Shown: one piece after another, positions 48,376 through 58,850 of the stretch
How the letters are laid out: the number at the start of each line of letters is the position of its first letter
How positions within the stretch are numbered: the first letter of the stretch is position 1
NCBI GenBank assembly: GCA_958298945.1
Contig: OY282610.1
Span: 20,918,233 to 20,982,232 of the forward strand
Source: Atherix ibis
Taxonomy: Eukaryota > Arthropoda > Insecta > Diptera > Athericidae
Length of the DNA stretch: 64,000 nt
Direction: 5' to 3'
Notes under the pieces: generated by a model
The model's database searches: none
The model's input: only the letters and a program-made list of their open reading frames with translations
Told to the model about the DNA's origin: nothing
Made by a program: the position numbers and the translations under genes

Positions 48376-50605
48376 TATGATATTTTTCCCCTAACATAAC
48401 TTTGGCAACCTTCCTTTTATTTGTATTTTTTTTTAAATTTTTCTCAACTATTAATTTTTGTTCAATTTCCCAAAAAAATTTCGAACAATTTTAATTATTA
48501 TCGAAACGTTCTTTATTTTTGTATTAAAAATTTTAATATCTCATCTTTTTTTTTGTTGACATTTTTCGAAATTGTTTTTTTTTTAAAAGATGCAAATTTT
48601 TTTTCATATTTTTCGAATTCACCAAAAATGTATTTTTAATTTTTTAAAAATTCTTTAAAATTTTATTTAAACTCTTTTGAATACTAACTTATCTTAGAAG
48701 CTGGTGTAGATAAAAATACTCTCTGCACATTGCCCTTACTTGTCATATTGGAACCCAAACTCTACCACCGATATTAAAGCGAATGAATTATTTTCTATCT
48801 CACTAAAAATGCTCAAATACAAACTAACAATTTATGTTAAGAAGACTGAATATTCAGTTTTCCTAATAAATGTTAAAGTAATTTTTGCAATGCGGAGACG
48901 TTGGAATACCTCCTCGTAGGGAAGAAAGAAGCAAGACCGAAAGAAACTAATGACAATCGGTAACTGTGCAAACACTTTCCAAATAAACAGTTTCAAGTTG
49001 AATATCTACTATCGAAATGCGTTTAGCATATTAAAACGATATTAAGAAAAATTTATCAATCGAAAGCCAAAAGGTAAAAACTTGGCAAAAAATGATAAAG
49101 TGAAATTTAGACGCCATTGGCTTCTTGACTGGTATTTGCTGAATTGTGTGGCTTTGCTGGGTTTTGTTGGCGGAGAGGAGCCAAAGAGAAAACTTGTTAA
49201 TTTTCACTTTTAACGTTTTGTTTTCATTTCTCCCTAGATGGGCGGGTGCGGTAGGATCGGATTACCTTCTACGTCAAACGAACGTGATATTTTGACAGAA
49301 ACTAAGAAAAAAAAACAATTTGTTTTTTCTTTTCATTCCATTTTGATCATGATTGATTGAGCATTTAAAAGTTGATGATCATTTTTATATTAATTACTAG
49401 AAAATTTAGAGCAATTTTTATCTGTTTCCTTTTATGTAAATAAACAAAAAGAAAAATAAACTGCACATAAAATCAAAATGTTTGGTTAAATTTTTCTTTT
49501 AAGGTTAGATTAAACTTAAATCTTACTGTTGTCAGATCGGTAATGAACCAATATTTAGGAAAATAAAATACAAAACTTCACGTTGTATCCGAGTGGAATT
49601 TGTTTTAGTAAAAAGAAACGAAGAGAATAACGAAAATTGTGGTAATCGGAGTATAAAATTTTAAATTTCCTTTGCATTTAGAAGCAAGCCCATCACACCG
49701 TCTCGACTCGATTTTTTTCCGAGTGCAAATCTGCAGGAAATAGTCGCGATTGGCTGCAGTCGATGTCGCCGCAACTAAATCAATTTCTGCGGTTATGGCT
49801 AATGTTAAGCTGTGTGCACGCGATTGAAGCCTTCGCATTCGAATAAGTGAGTGATCATAATAGCTGAGCACAAGGGCAGACGCAAGCCAGACATAGACAG
49901 AAGAGTATCCAAAAAAAAATTCCCAGACAAATGGACTGTTGGTATTGATTGGAGTTACTGTGAAATTGTGTGGTGCGCACCTACGCATTCAAAGTGTGCT
50001 CCAAACATCATTGGTCTGAGGATCCTACAAAACAGTGCGGTATGGTGCACCGTGCACAGATTATGCGTCACCGCATGAAAAACCTTAGACACTCTTTAAG
50101 ACTGTAACCATCTCGTAAAGTATTATTTATATTTGAGGCAGTTGGAAAGATGTGCAGAACGCAATTGTACAATTTGCGGTCAGGAATTTTATTGGCATGC
50201 CGTGTCTGGGGTCTTTGAAATGTCAATAGTACAATCGCTAAGTAAATCTGAACTCTACTGAGCTACAAAACACTGTAACCTAAAAACTCTTATCTGGCCT
50301 ATTGCCATACTGTTATTGAAATGGGTCTCTGTAAGGCAGTAAGGCAATTTTATACAATCTCAGCTTAATAAGTAAGTTTTCATTAATGGTTATTGATTAA
50401 TAAAAAATCCTATATATAAAAATAGGGTTCATACTTGCTAAACATTCACTTTTTAGTCTTTGACTGTACCTTTTTGTAATTGATAAAATATCAATTCTGA
50501 TGGATTTTATGTAAAAAAAAAAACAATCATATTTTTTTCAACGAATTTTACAGCCACAGAATCTTATGGTCAAATTAGCATCTTAAAAATATCTCCTCTC
50601 TCGTT
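48376..50605. other. Non-coding stretch, no gene confirmed
   Basis: 48400-48670 is T-rich. Between 49600 and 50080 the sequence is GC-richer, with open frames on both strands: minus 49605-49988 (127 codons) and plus 49851-50078 (75 codons). Neither shows a domain I recognise. 50080-50600 has no open frame. The region could be an older, unrecognisable transposon. Confidence 0.45.
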
Positions 50606-50610
50606 GGAAC

Positions 50611-51686
50611 CGGTATGGATGATTTTTCGAACAAATGGTAAATTCGACGTTTTTCCAATAGATGGCGCCACCAGTAAATGGTAGACTTAAATGTCAAATT
50701 GTTAGCTTAGGCATCTGTCAATAACTCAACGCTATATATTTTTTTGCGCATAAAAATGTCCATAATTGAGTCAAATAAGCGTCATTTCCGGGAAGTTTTG
50801 CTTTTTGCCTTCAATTCAAAAAAAATCTGCAGTTGACGCATGTCAAATTATTGTAGAAACTTATGGTGAGGTTTTTAGTAGGTTCCAAAGCTACAAAAAT
50901 GGTGATTTTGACGTGGAAGACAAGAAGCGCCTCGGACTGGTGCGAAAGTTTGAAGACGCACAATTGGAGCCATTACTGTATCCATGTCAAACGCAACAAG
51001 AACTTTTTTTTGACTCAATAAGACTTATTTCATCGTTTGAAAGCTTTGGGAATGATTTGAAAGCACGAAAATTGGGTGCTATTAAAGTTGAAGCTGAGAG
51101 ACGTAGAACATTGTATAATCCAAAGCGAAGAAATACATCTACGCCTCGAAGCTTATGCTATGTATTTGGTAGGACCAACTCTGGGTGGTACATTATGAGC
51201 TGCTGTAACCGAGTGGAACCATCGCAGGAGCTCACTACCGAACACAACTGATGCGTTTGAGTTGAGCATTGAAGTTAAAATGGCCACAATACGAGCAAGG
51301 ACACAACAAAGTGATTTTGCAGCACGATAACGGTTGGCGATATGTTACTAAGGTGGATAAAATCTATCTGGAAACACTGGCCTTTCCACCGTATTCTCCA
51401 GACATCGTTCCTTCCGACCACTAACTCTTCTGATCGATGACGCGTGGGATGGGTGAGCATCACTTCCGATCTTACAAAGAGACCAAAAACTGAGTCGATT
51501 CCTCGATCACCTCAAAAGACGAGCAGTTTTTTCGACATAGAATCCATAGGCTCCCAGAAAGATAGAAAAAAGTTATGGCTAGCGATGGACATCGTTACTT
51601 TGAACCATGAATAAGTGACTATTTTTGCACAATAAAGCCTCAAATTTTGAACAAAGCGTCGGTTTTCCATTTTTACATAACCAAAC
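50611..51686 (+). mobile_element. Mariner element remnant, different subfamily from the 53-kb copy
   Basis: The left end (GGTATGGATGATTTTTCGAA near 50612, then AAATGG and CGACG) and the right end read on the other strand (GGTTATGTAAAAATGG, then ACCGACGC) are related imperfect inverted repeats. A TA lies just beyond the right end at about 51687; none is clear at the left. Boundaries are approximate. The interior is a mariner transposase gene with large deletions. At about 1.08 kb the element is shorter than the usual 1.3 kb. Confidence 0.75.
50757..51610 (+). pseudogene. Mariner transposase pseudogene, internally deleted
   Basis: Starting at ATG 50757 the frame reads MSIIESNKRHFREVLLFAFN, then a 1-bp indel in an A run (about 50820) shifts to SAVDACQIIVETYGE. 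The linker helix (NGDFDVEDKKRLG, KFEDAQLEPLL) and CQTQQEL follow. A deletion then joins the second helix-turn-helix region to YNPKRRN, removing the segment with the first catalytic aspartate (GDEKWI). The later part shows QHDN (second aspartate) near 51325 and PPYSPDIVPSDH (third aspartate) near 51390-51420. Only 29 residues lie between them instead of 34, so a further small deletion is present. A FRSYKE and a LPERWKKVMASDG patch end the protein near 51600. It belongs to the mellifera/vertumnana-like side of mariner by these motifs. It is inactive. Confidence 0.85.
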
Positions 51687-51889
51687 TAGTTAAGAAACCT
51701 TAAAAAATTTCTGATTTTAATGAAATAAAAATACTTTTTTGACTAAACTAAACTTAATCAACCTATTTCTATAGGGCGTACTCGTAGATATAATCAACGC
51801 TCAGTCCTAAAGGTATCTTTACAAGAATAATTTTTTGAATAAGCTGATATCCTGAACAAATTACTATTTCCATTCAAAACTAGTTCTTA

Positions 51890-52310
51890 ACATGTTCGAT
51901 ATAATAAAAAATATTTTGAGAACCACCTAAACCTCTACTGTAATTAGCAGTGATAGTGGCCGAGATAATCGCAAGATGGACATTGCCAGTTACCTCCCAC
52001 TTGCGATCCGGAGACTATACCCGCGACATGGGCATAACCACAGCCACCACGTTGCTGCTAAATAGCACCGTACCTAAATCGGGCATAGTGTATTCTACCA
52101 TGGCGCCCCCGATTTCCGTGGTACCAATTTTTTTTTAAGAGTAGTTCGGTATGTACTTCACTCATTGAGCTACGGTCAGGAATCTTGTAAATTCCTAGGC
52201 ACCTCTAAGCCAGCTCAAGTACACGGGTTCGCCAAGACCCGAAAGCACAATCGAAATCGGCCTTGGTCTTTCAACCGGTTGTAGCCACCCTGCTTGTCAT
52301 TCACACACTC
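51890..52310 (-). other. Possible 3' untranslated part of the LINE remnant
   Basis: This GC-richer stretch lies directly downstream (minus strand) of LINE ORF2 remnants at 52309-52930. It contains no long open frame with known motifs on the minus strand. Its composition matches the LINE fragment more than the AT-rich surroundings. The assignment is by position only, and the 3' end is unknown. The + strand frame at 51950-52138 has no recognisable domain. Confidence 0.35.
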
Positions 52311-52950
52311 ATTCACGCATCATTCCCGCTCTCCTCTCAAATAGTGTCACGTCAAATCTATTCAGGCATTCATACCTCTCTCTCACACCCAACACACCAC
52401 TCACATCCACACCCTCATCATTCACCAGGATCCCACGTCCACCTAAGTCACGCAAATCCCCGTACAGGCTACATTCAGTGAGGAGGTGCTTGGCACTCTC
52501 CTCCGACGCCACACAAGGGCATGTAGCCTCCGCAGCTAGTCCACGCCTGTTCAGGAATCCATTCATACCGCCATGTCCTGTGAGTCAGAATCCATCCATA
52601 CGCAGACATAAAGCACACATCCGAAATGAACATGTGCGTCCATCTGCCGTTCATACTCTCATCCCATCGACGTTGCCAAATTTCATACATTCTGTTCACG
52701 ACCTGTACACGCCGCTGGCGTGAATTAAGATCCTAATCCTCTTCATTCGTCATCGGACAACCAGCAAGCGGGATGCCCCACCGTAGACGGTAGTGGATAC
52801 TTCCACGCAGCACCTCCAGATCCCATGGAATTTCCCTTATGAGACCCTGCATCACCTCGGTTAACACGGTACTACATACATTCAAACATGCATACAGAGT
52901 CAGACGCTGGACTGAATTTATGCCCACCCTTGCATACTATGCCGACCCTT
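52309..52950 (-). mobile_element. R1-like non-LTR retrotransposon remnant, C-terminal part of ORF2
   Basis: Minus strand, from 52927 down: VQRLTLYACLNVCSTVLTEV then GLIREIPWDLEVLRGSIHYR, matching the RVQRxxLxRxxxAYRTVSTxAL and AGVxPxDLEVxxR blocks found after reverse transcriptase in R1-type LINEs. From 52693: EIWQRRWDESMNGRWTHMFI, the typical WQxxWDxSxxGRWTxxLIPD block. After a frame change near 52560 comes MNGFLNRRGL, CPCVASEESAKHLLTEC (CxC...H...C knuckle) and a closing helical segment to about 52309. At least two frame changes break the frame. The 5' part is missing; the mariner at 53081 lies just upstream and may have replaced or separated it. Confidence 0.8.
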
Positions 52951-52994
52951 ACATAATATCAGCCCACATACACGACGCATTCTAAAGTCCCTGT

Positions 52995-53049
52995 GGAGAA
53001 GCTAGTCGACTTTGATTCCAAAGAATAAGCTAGTCGGCTTTGAGCAGAT
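52995..53049. repeat. Short direct repeat upstream of the mariner insertion
   Basis: GAAGCTAGTCGACTTTGA and AATAAGCTAGTCGGCTTTGA lie about 27-33 bp apart, a small tandem duplication just outside the mariner left end. Confidence 0.6.
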
Positions 53050-53080
53050 GCTAAAGTAGTTCTGCTCTTATTTAGATATA

Positions 53081-54359
53081 CGAGGGTCGTTCAATAAGTC
53101 CTTCGAAAATCCAAGAAATTGCGCTCGTAGTGTCGGTAAAGATTTTTTTTTGTAAGTAGCAGTATCGACAGGAAAGCTGTCAGAATTTCAGCTCCATCCA
53201 TAGCGTAGGTCAATTTCTATCGTCGATTAATGTTAAATTTATTTGTGCATAACAATGGAAAAATGCGAGTTTAGGGCTGTCATCAAACATCTCCATTGGA
53301 AAGGCTTAAGCCCGAAAGAAATCAAAGCCAAGTTGGATGCAGTTCATGGCACATCTGCACCTGTGTTTGCGATGGTTTACAAGTGGGTGAATGAATTTAA
53401 ACGTGGCCGTTCGTCCACAAAAGATGAACATCGTTCAGGACGCCCAGTTGAGGTGTCTACTCCTGAAATCATCGACAAAATCCACGATCTGATTTTGAAC
53501 GATCGACCAATTAAAGTGCGCGAATTAGTTGAGGCTACGGGCATATCACAAGGTACAGTCGCTTCAATTTTGCATGAAAAATTGTCTGTGAAAAAAATTT
53601 CGGCAAGATGGGTTTGCTCTCAGAGGAAAATAAGCGCAATCGTGTAGTGGACTCTGAGGCTATGTTGGCACTCTTTCATCGCAATCCTGCCGAATTCCTT
53701 CATCGATATGTCACTGTGGACGAAACCTGGATAACCTACTACACTCCAGAAACGAAGAGACAGTCATCACAGTGGATTTTCAAGGGTGAACGGGCTCCGA
53801 AGAAGGCAAAAACTGTGACATCGGCCGGCAAGGTGATGGCCACGGTCTTTTGGGATTCGCAGGGCATCATTTTTATCGACAACTTGGAAAAAGGAAAAAC
53901 AATAATAGGAGCGTATTACGCGTCGTTATTGCAACGGTTGAGCAAGGAAATCAAAGAGAAACGCCCCCATCTGAAAAAGAAAAAAATCCTCTTGCATCAG
54001 GACAATGCGCGTGTGCACACCTGCGCTGTTTCCATGGCCAAAATTATGCAATTGAGAATGGAATTGTTGCAGCATCTTGCTTATTCACCAGATTTGGCCC
54101 CGAGTGACTATTTTCTTTTCCCCAATCTGAAGAAATGGCTTGCCGGACGACGGTTCACTTCAAACGAGGACGTCATTGCTCAAACGGATGAGTATTGTGC
54201 AGAACTTCCGAAATCCTATTTTTTGGACGGGATAAAAATTTTGGAAAAACGGTTGGAAAAGTGTATAGAGCTAAAAGAAGATTATAAAAAATAAAAAAAT
54301 TTTTTTTTTTAAAAACATTTTTTTACTTATTTTTCTATGGACTTATTGAACGACCCTCG
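53081..54359 (+). mobile_element. Mariner element, DD34D type, nearly complete
   Basis: The left terminal inverted repeat CGAGGGTCGTTCAATAAGTC starts at 53081. The right end, read on the other strand, is CGAGGGTCGTTCAATAAGTC ending at 54359, so the first 20 bp are identical. TA flanks both ends (53079-53080 and 54360-54361). The length of 1279 bp is normal for mariner. It carries one transposase gene broken by a single short deletion. It is the better-preserved sister of the minus-strand copy at 10477-11774. Confidence 0.96.
53255..54294 (+). pseudogene. Mariner transposase (DD34D) with one frameshift
   Basis: The gene starts at ATG 53255 (MEKCEFRAVIKHLHWKGLS). The N-terminal half holds two helix-turn-helix regions (SPKEIKAKLDAVHG; VRELVEATGISQGTV) and the GRP linker (HRSGRPVEV), and binds the inverted repeats. 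The catalytic domain has VDETW (first Asp, about 53720), HQDNARVHT (second Asp, about 54003) and YSPDLAPSDYFLF (third Asp, about 54107), with exactly 34 residues between the second and third. The frame stops at 54294 after KEDYKK. Compared with the 10.5-kb copy, 7 bp are missing near 53611-53617, just after KKISARWV, which shifts the frame and separates the DNA-binding half (ends 53647) from the catalytic half. No other stop or indel is evident. Mariner moves by cut-and-paste at TA. This copy cannot make full-length enzyme, but its ends look mobilisable in trans. Confidence 0.93.
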
Positions 54360-54361
54360 TA

Positions 54362-55561
54362 GTTTCGGCAAATTTTTTGAGGTGTCTTAACTAGTTGGGT
54401 TTATTATGAAATCTTTTTTTGTATTCCTAATTTTAATTGGTATGGTGTGTGGCTGACCTGGTAATTTACATAAAGGTCCTAATCGATCTTCTTCATTTTC
54501 TAATAATTATTAGACCCTTACTTATATGGGGTGATAAAATTGCATCAAAATATCACCCCTAAAGAAGTCCTTCATCTTTTTTGGTCTAGTTTGGTAAATT
54601 CCTCCATGTTCCTAAACATAATTGATACAGTGTGGACAGGTTCCTGATCCAGCTAGTAATCCAAAGCAGGCCCCCAAAAAAATTAGTTGTTTACTTTCAT
54701 CTAGTCTAACGAATTTTATTTATGAAGTCTTCCTTGGCTTAGTGTAACTAACATATTTTAATCAAGATGCTATCCAAAGTAATTCAGTACCTATTTTGAA
54801 CTAGTCGGGAAGATTCCTTGATCAAACGTGCATTCCAAAAATCACCCTTTTAACTTCTTTTATTTGACTAACCAAATAAAATTGAATCCAATCATAAAAT
54901 GTGTACGATAAAGTGTTTTTTCGATTTATTTGTTGCTAATGGAATTTTGCAGAACTACCTTAACCACTGAGCAAGCATATTATTTTGTTTAGTGGTCAAA
55001 AAGTAGTCCAAAATTCTTGTGTGTAACCAACCACAAATGGCGAGGACATGTTACATGTTCATTTTTGGTAACTACACGTAAGTCAGACGAACAGAAGATT
55101 TCTGGTTAACAAATTTTGATCGATTTGCTGCTCCATGACAACGTCATCTTTTAAGATGTAAAATAATTTCAAAGATTGCAAATGATAAATTCCTATTTGT
55201 GAGTCTCAATTTCCACAGACATGTACAGTTTGCCCAGCATCCTTTCAAATAGCCCATGGAATTTACCTGTTATTCTACCCCACGATTTGGTAACCACAAC
55301 TTTTCGACTGTCCACAAAACTCTTATAAATAAAATCTGTCGCAGATATCGAATAGCAGTTGAATTATTAATTCAAAATTTTAAACTTTTCATAAATAAAC
55401 TGGAATATTTTCCTTTCTCATCAACAAATCAAAAAAAATCCTTATTGGTATATGCTTTTCGTAATCGATTCTTGATTAAATTTTTGAAATTATTTTATTT
55501 TGATAGATAAAAAAAATAAAAATGATTATTACAATAATTTTTCTCTTTTATTCATTTACAG
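54362..55561. other. Non-coding stretch before the 30-nt exon
   Basis: No gene is seen. A loosely repeated theme (CTAGT-containing segments near 54390, 54590, 54705 and 54805) suggests a very degraded repeat. The + strand open frame at 55256-55510 has no recognisable motif and ends shortly before the acceptor site of the candidate exon. Confidence 0.45.
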
Positions 55562-55591
55562 GCCGGGGCAGCTCGGACATTAATATCGGAG
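55562..55591 (+). CDS. Candidate microexon (30 nt), host gene unknown
   Basis: A pyrimidine-rich tract ending TTTATTCATTTACAG precedes a 30-nt, GC-rich segment and a good donor (GTAAGATCATT) follows. Two frames are open: AGAARTLISE (phase 0 at both ends) and RGSSDINIG (phase 1). The third has a stop. Both open frames are compatible with the open frames of the 46-nt candidate exon at 4824-4869. If the exons are joined in the phase-1 reading, the junction creates RRGSS, an RRxS protein-kinase-A-type site. I do not recognise the protein. A length divisible by three would make the exon skippable without frame change. Confidence 0.5.
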
Positions 55592-56955
55592 GTAAGATCA
55601 TTGTTAAAAATTTTTATGGCAATTTTTTTTCCCACATTTTCTCAGAGTTTCGAAATTGAAAAGTGAATATTGATAGTGTCAAAGTTATTTGTTTAAAATT
55701 TAGTCATTAAATTTTTCTTAGAAATAACATTAATTATCGAAGCATGTGAGCAACAAATATTGCATAGTGTAGGACCAAAGAAATTCCCCTGAGGAACCTC
55801 ATGTTTGACAGATAAAATCGCTAAAGAAATATTGAAAATTTATAGAGAAAAAAAATTAATGCAATTTTGTTTTATGGAATTTTTTACTCTCAAAAAAAAA
55901 AACTTTAGTACAAAAAAAAAGGATAAACAAATCTAAAGGAATTTGGTCCAGATTAGAGTTTTGTATAGAATAAATTCGTATTAACTTAACAATTGAGTCG
56001 TAAGAGTTTCTTTGATTTTTTATTTTTTTATTTTTAACAATAAAAATAAAATCAAAAATAAATAGTTTCTAATAAATTAGGTAGGAAATCAATTAATTTT
56101 GTTATATTGAAAAAATAAATGATTACGAATACGAGTATTTTATGCTCGGTAATGTTTCCAATCAATCATCACAAATTTTTTCTTTGAGATTATATCCAAA
56201 CTTAGAATAAATCATAGTATTGACGAGATCCGTTAGTTAGATAGTTGTATTCGAGGTGAGGTGGGAGAGAGACAGTATGGGACAAGGAGGGATGAAAAAT
56301 ATGAAGAAAAATTTCATTTCTGAAACTTAAATAAGAACGTATGGCCGAATGGTCGTATGTATACCTTCTTAAAAGGGAAGGAGTCGTCCGTCCTACAACG
56401 ACTGAATACATAAACAATTGTGTCTGAACGGAAAGGCACCTGTTTGAATCCGAATACAAGGAAAAGTTTTGGCAATGAAATGGTCTCTGAGTTGGCATCA
56501 TTTTTACAGTTGTGGCGAAGAGAAATCTGTGGAAAAAATTCAGCCTTTTTAATGTTCGTACGGTTTTAGTACATTCTGAATATTTGCTCGACAAACTTAA
56601 CGTCACCCCAAAATTTTTCTTTCCATTTTTTCCATACAGGACGCACCTCATTTCCCTGTAGTGGCAGGTTTATACAACACCTGTTAAGGCAGGTTTTCAT
56701 TATTTTTATTTCGACTTTTCCGCCCTTTGCCATTTATCTTGCTCTCTTAGATCTCGTCCAATGAAAAATTAGTCGTTTCTCTTAACTCTGAAATGTTCAT
56801 GCTCACAGTGAGGGATGAATTTGAAATGAACTTTTTGGTCAGATATGAGCAAAATTCATTCGAAGAGCTCCTGCTATCGTGAGGCAGATACATTCTTTTT
56901 TTTTATGTGAAGTGAAATTATTTTCATTTATCAAAGTTTTCGATCAAATATTTTG
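55592..56955. other. Non-coding stretch with one longer unassigned minus-strand frame
   Basis: 55600-56180 is AT-rich. The minus-strand frame 56202-56651 (149 codons, starting MRCVLYGKNGKKNFGV) is the longest unexplained open frame without known motifs in the window. It has no clear start context or domain and ends in a segment of mixed composition. It may be chance or an unknown gene. Confidence 0.35.
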
Positions 56956-56959
56956 CTGT

Positions 56960-58850
56960 CGGAATTTAACTAGCTAACATTTTTTAAAAATTTACCAACA
57001 TTTCATTTAAAATTAAATTTTGCGAATATCGTCCAAAATTTTGAGTAAACATTTTTCGAAAATCTTACAAAATTTTAGTTATAATTTTCCTAAATTTGAT
57101 TTAAAATGTTTTAAAAATCTTATAAAATTTAATCCAGCATTTACCGAAAATTTTATAAAATTTCGGTAATTTTTTTCAAAAATCTTTCACGATTTGAGTA
57201 AACATTTTTCGAAAATCGTCAAAAATTCGAGCAATAATTTCGGTAAACTTTTTCGAATATCTAAAATGTGATTGAAAATATTTTGAAAATGTTACAAACT
57301 TTCAGTGTAAAAATTTCCCAATATTTTTTTTAAAATTTGGTTTAAATTTTTCCGAAAATCTTTCAAAATTTGAGTAAACATTTTTCGAAAATCATCCAAA
57401 ATTCGAGCAATAAAATTAGGCAAACTTTTTCGAAAACATTTTAAAATTTGAATAAACATTTTTCGAAGATCTTCTAAAATTTAAGTTATTTTTTCCGAAA
57501 ATCTTTCAAAATTTGAGTAAACATTTTTCGAAAATCGTCCAAAATTTAAGCAAACATTTTCCGAATATCTTTTAAACTGTGATAAAAAATATTTTGAGTA
57601 TATTGCAAAGTTTCAGTGTAAAAATTTTCCAATATTTTTTTAAAAATTGGTTTAAAATTTCCCGATTATCTTACAAAATTTGAGTTATAATTTACCGAAA
57701 ACTTTCCTAAATTTCATTTAAAATGTTTTGAAAATTTTATTAAATTTAATCAAAGATTTTTCGAAAATTTAATAAAATTTCGACAATTTTTTTCAAAAAT
57801 CTGTTAAACTTTAGTAAATATTTTTCGAAACTCTACCAAAATTTGAGTAAACATTTTTCGAAACTCTACCAAAATTTAAGCAAACATTTTTCGAAAATCT
57901 TTCAAAATGTGAGCAAACATTTTCCGAAAATCTTCCAAAATTTGTGTAAACATTTTTCAAAAATTGTCCAAAATTTGTGCAAACATTTTTCGTAAACCGT
58001 CCAAAATTTGAGCAATAACTTCGGCAAACTTTTTCGAAAACCTTCTAAACTGTGATAGAAAATACATATTTTGCGTATGTTATATTGCAAAGTTTCAGCG
58101 TAAAAATTTTCCAATATTATTTAAATTTGGTTTAAAATTTTCCGAAAAATCTTCCAAAATTTGAGTTAATATTTTTCGAAAATCTTTCAAAGTTTCAGTG
58201 TAAAAATTTCCCAATATTTTTTTAAGATTTGGTATAAAATTTTTCTAAAATCTTGCAAAATTTTATTAAACATTTTTCGAAAATCTTCCAAAATTTTGGC
58301 AAACATTTTCCGAAAGTTTTATGAAACTTCAGCAAACTTTTTCGAAAATCTTCCAAAATTTGAGTCAACATTTTTCGAATATCTTCCAAAATTTGATGCA
58401 ATTTTTTTCGAAAAAATTTTTCGAATATTATAATTCAACCAAATGAGCAAATATTTTCCAAAACCTTTTAAAATTTGAGCAAATATTTTTCGAAAGTCTT
58501 ACAAGAGTAAAAAAAATTTTTTTTTTTTAAATTTCAAAAACTATGCTGAATTTCTTTCATTTATCGGAATTTTAATATAAAATTTGCTATTAAAAATAAA
58601 TCAAGCTCACTTTATTCGAAAATCAACTATAATAATGTTAATATTTTTCGAATATCGAATTCAAATTGGATTTATTAGCTTTCAAATGTATCCAAAATTT
58701 GAGTCAATATATCATTTTTCGAATATGCAACCAGAATTTAATAAAAAATTTCGATTATAGTGAAAATTTTGACGAAATCCTATTAAATGTAATGATAAGA
58801 TTTTTTGCAAATTCATCCAAAATTTATGTAACGGTTTTTCGAAGATAAAA
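56960..58850. repeat. Minisatellite, TTTTTCGAAAATCTTCCAAAATTTGAG units
   Basis: Units of about 33-36 bp based on ATTTTTCGAAAATC, CCAAAATTTGAG and TAAACATTT. A larger period is hinted at by the block containing TTCAGTGTAAAAATTTCCCA near 57302 and again near 57613 (TTCAGTGTAAAAATTTTCCA), 58094 and 58194. The array decays after 58520. The open frames inside (57902-58114 minus, 58666-58848 plus) come from the repeat. Confidence 0.85.

Noticed and set aside
56202..56651. 149-codon minus-strand frame as a gene
   Set aside because: No recognisable domain, splice signal or start context. Kept only as an unassigned frame.
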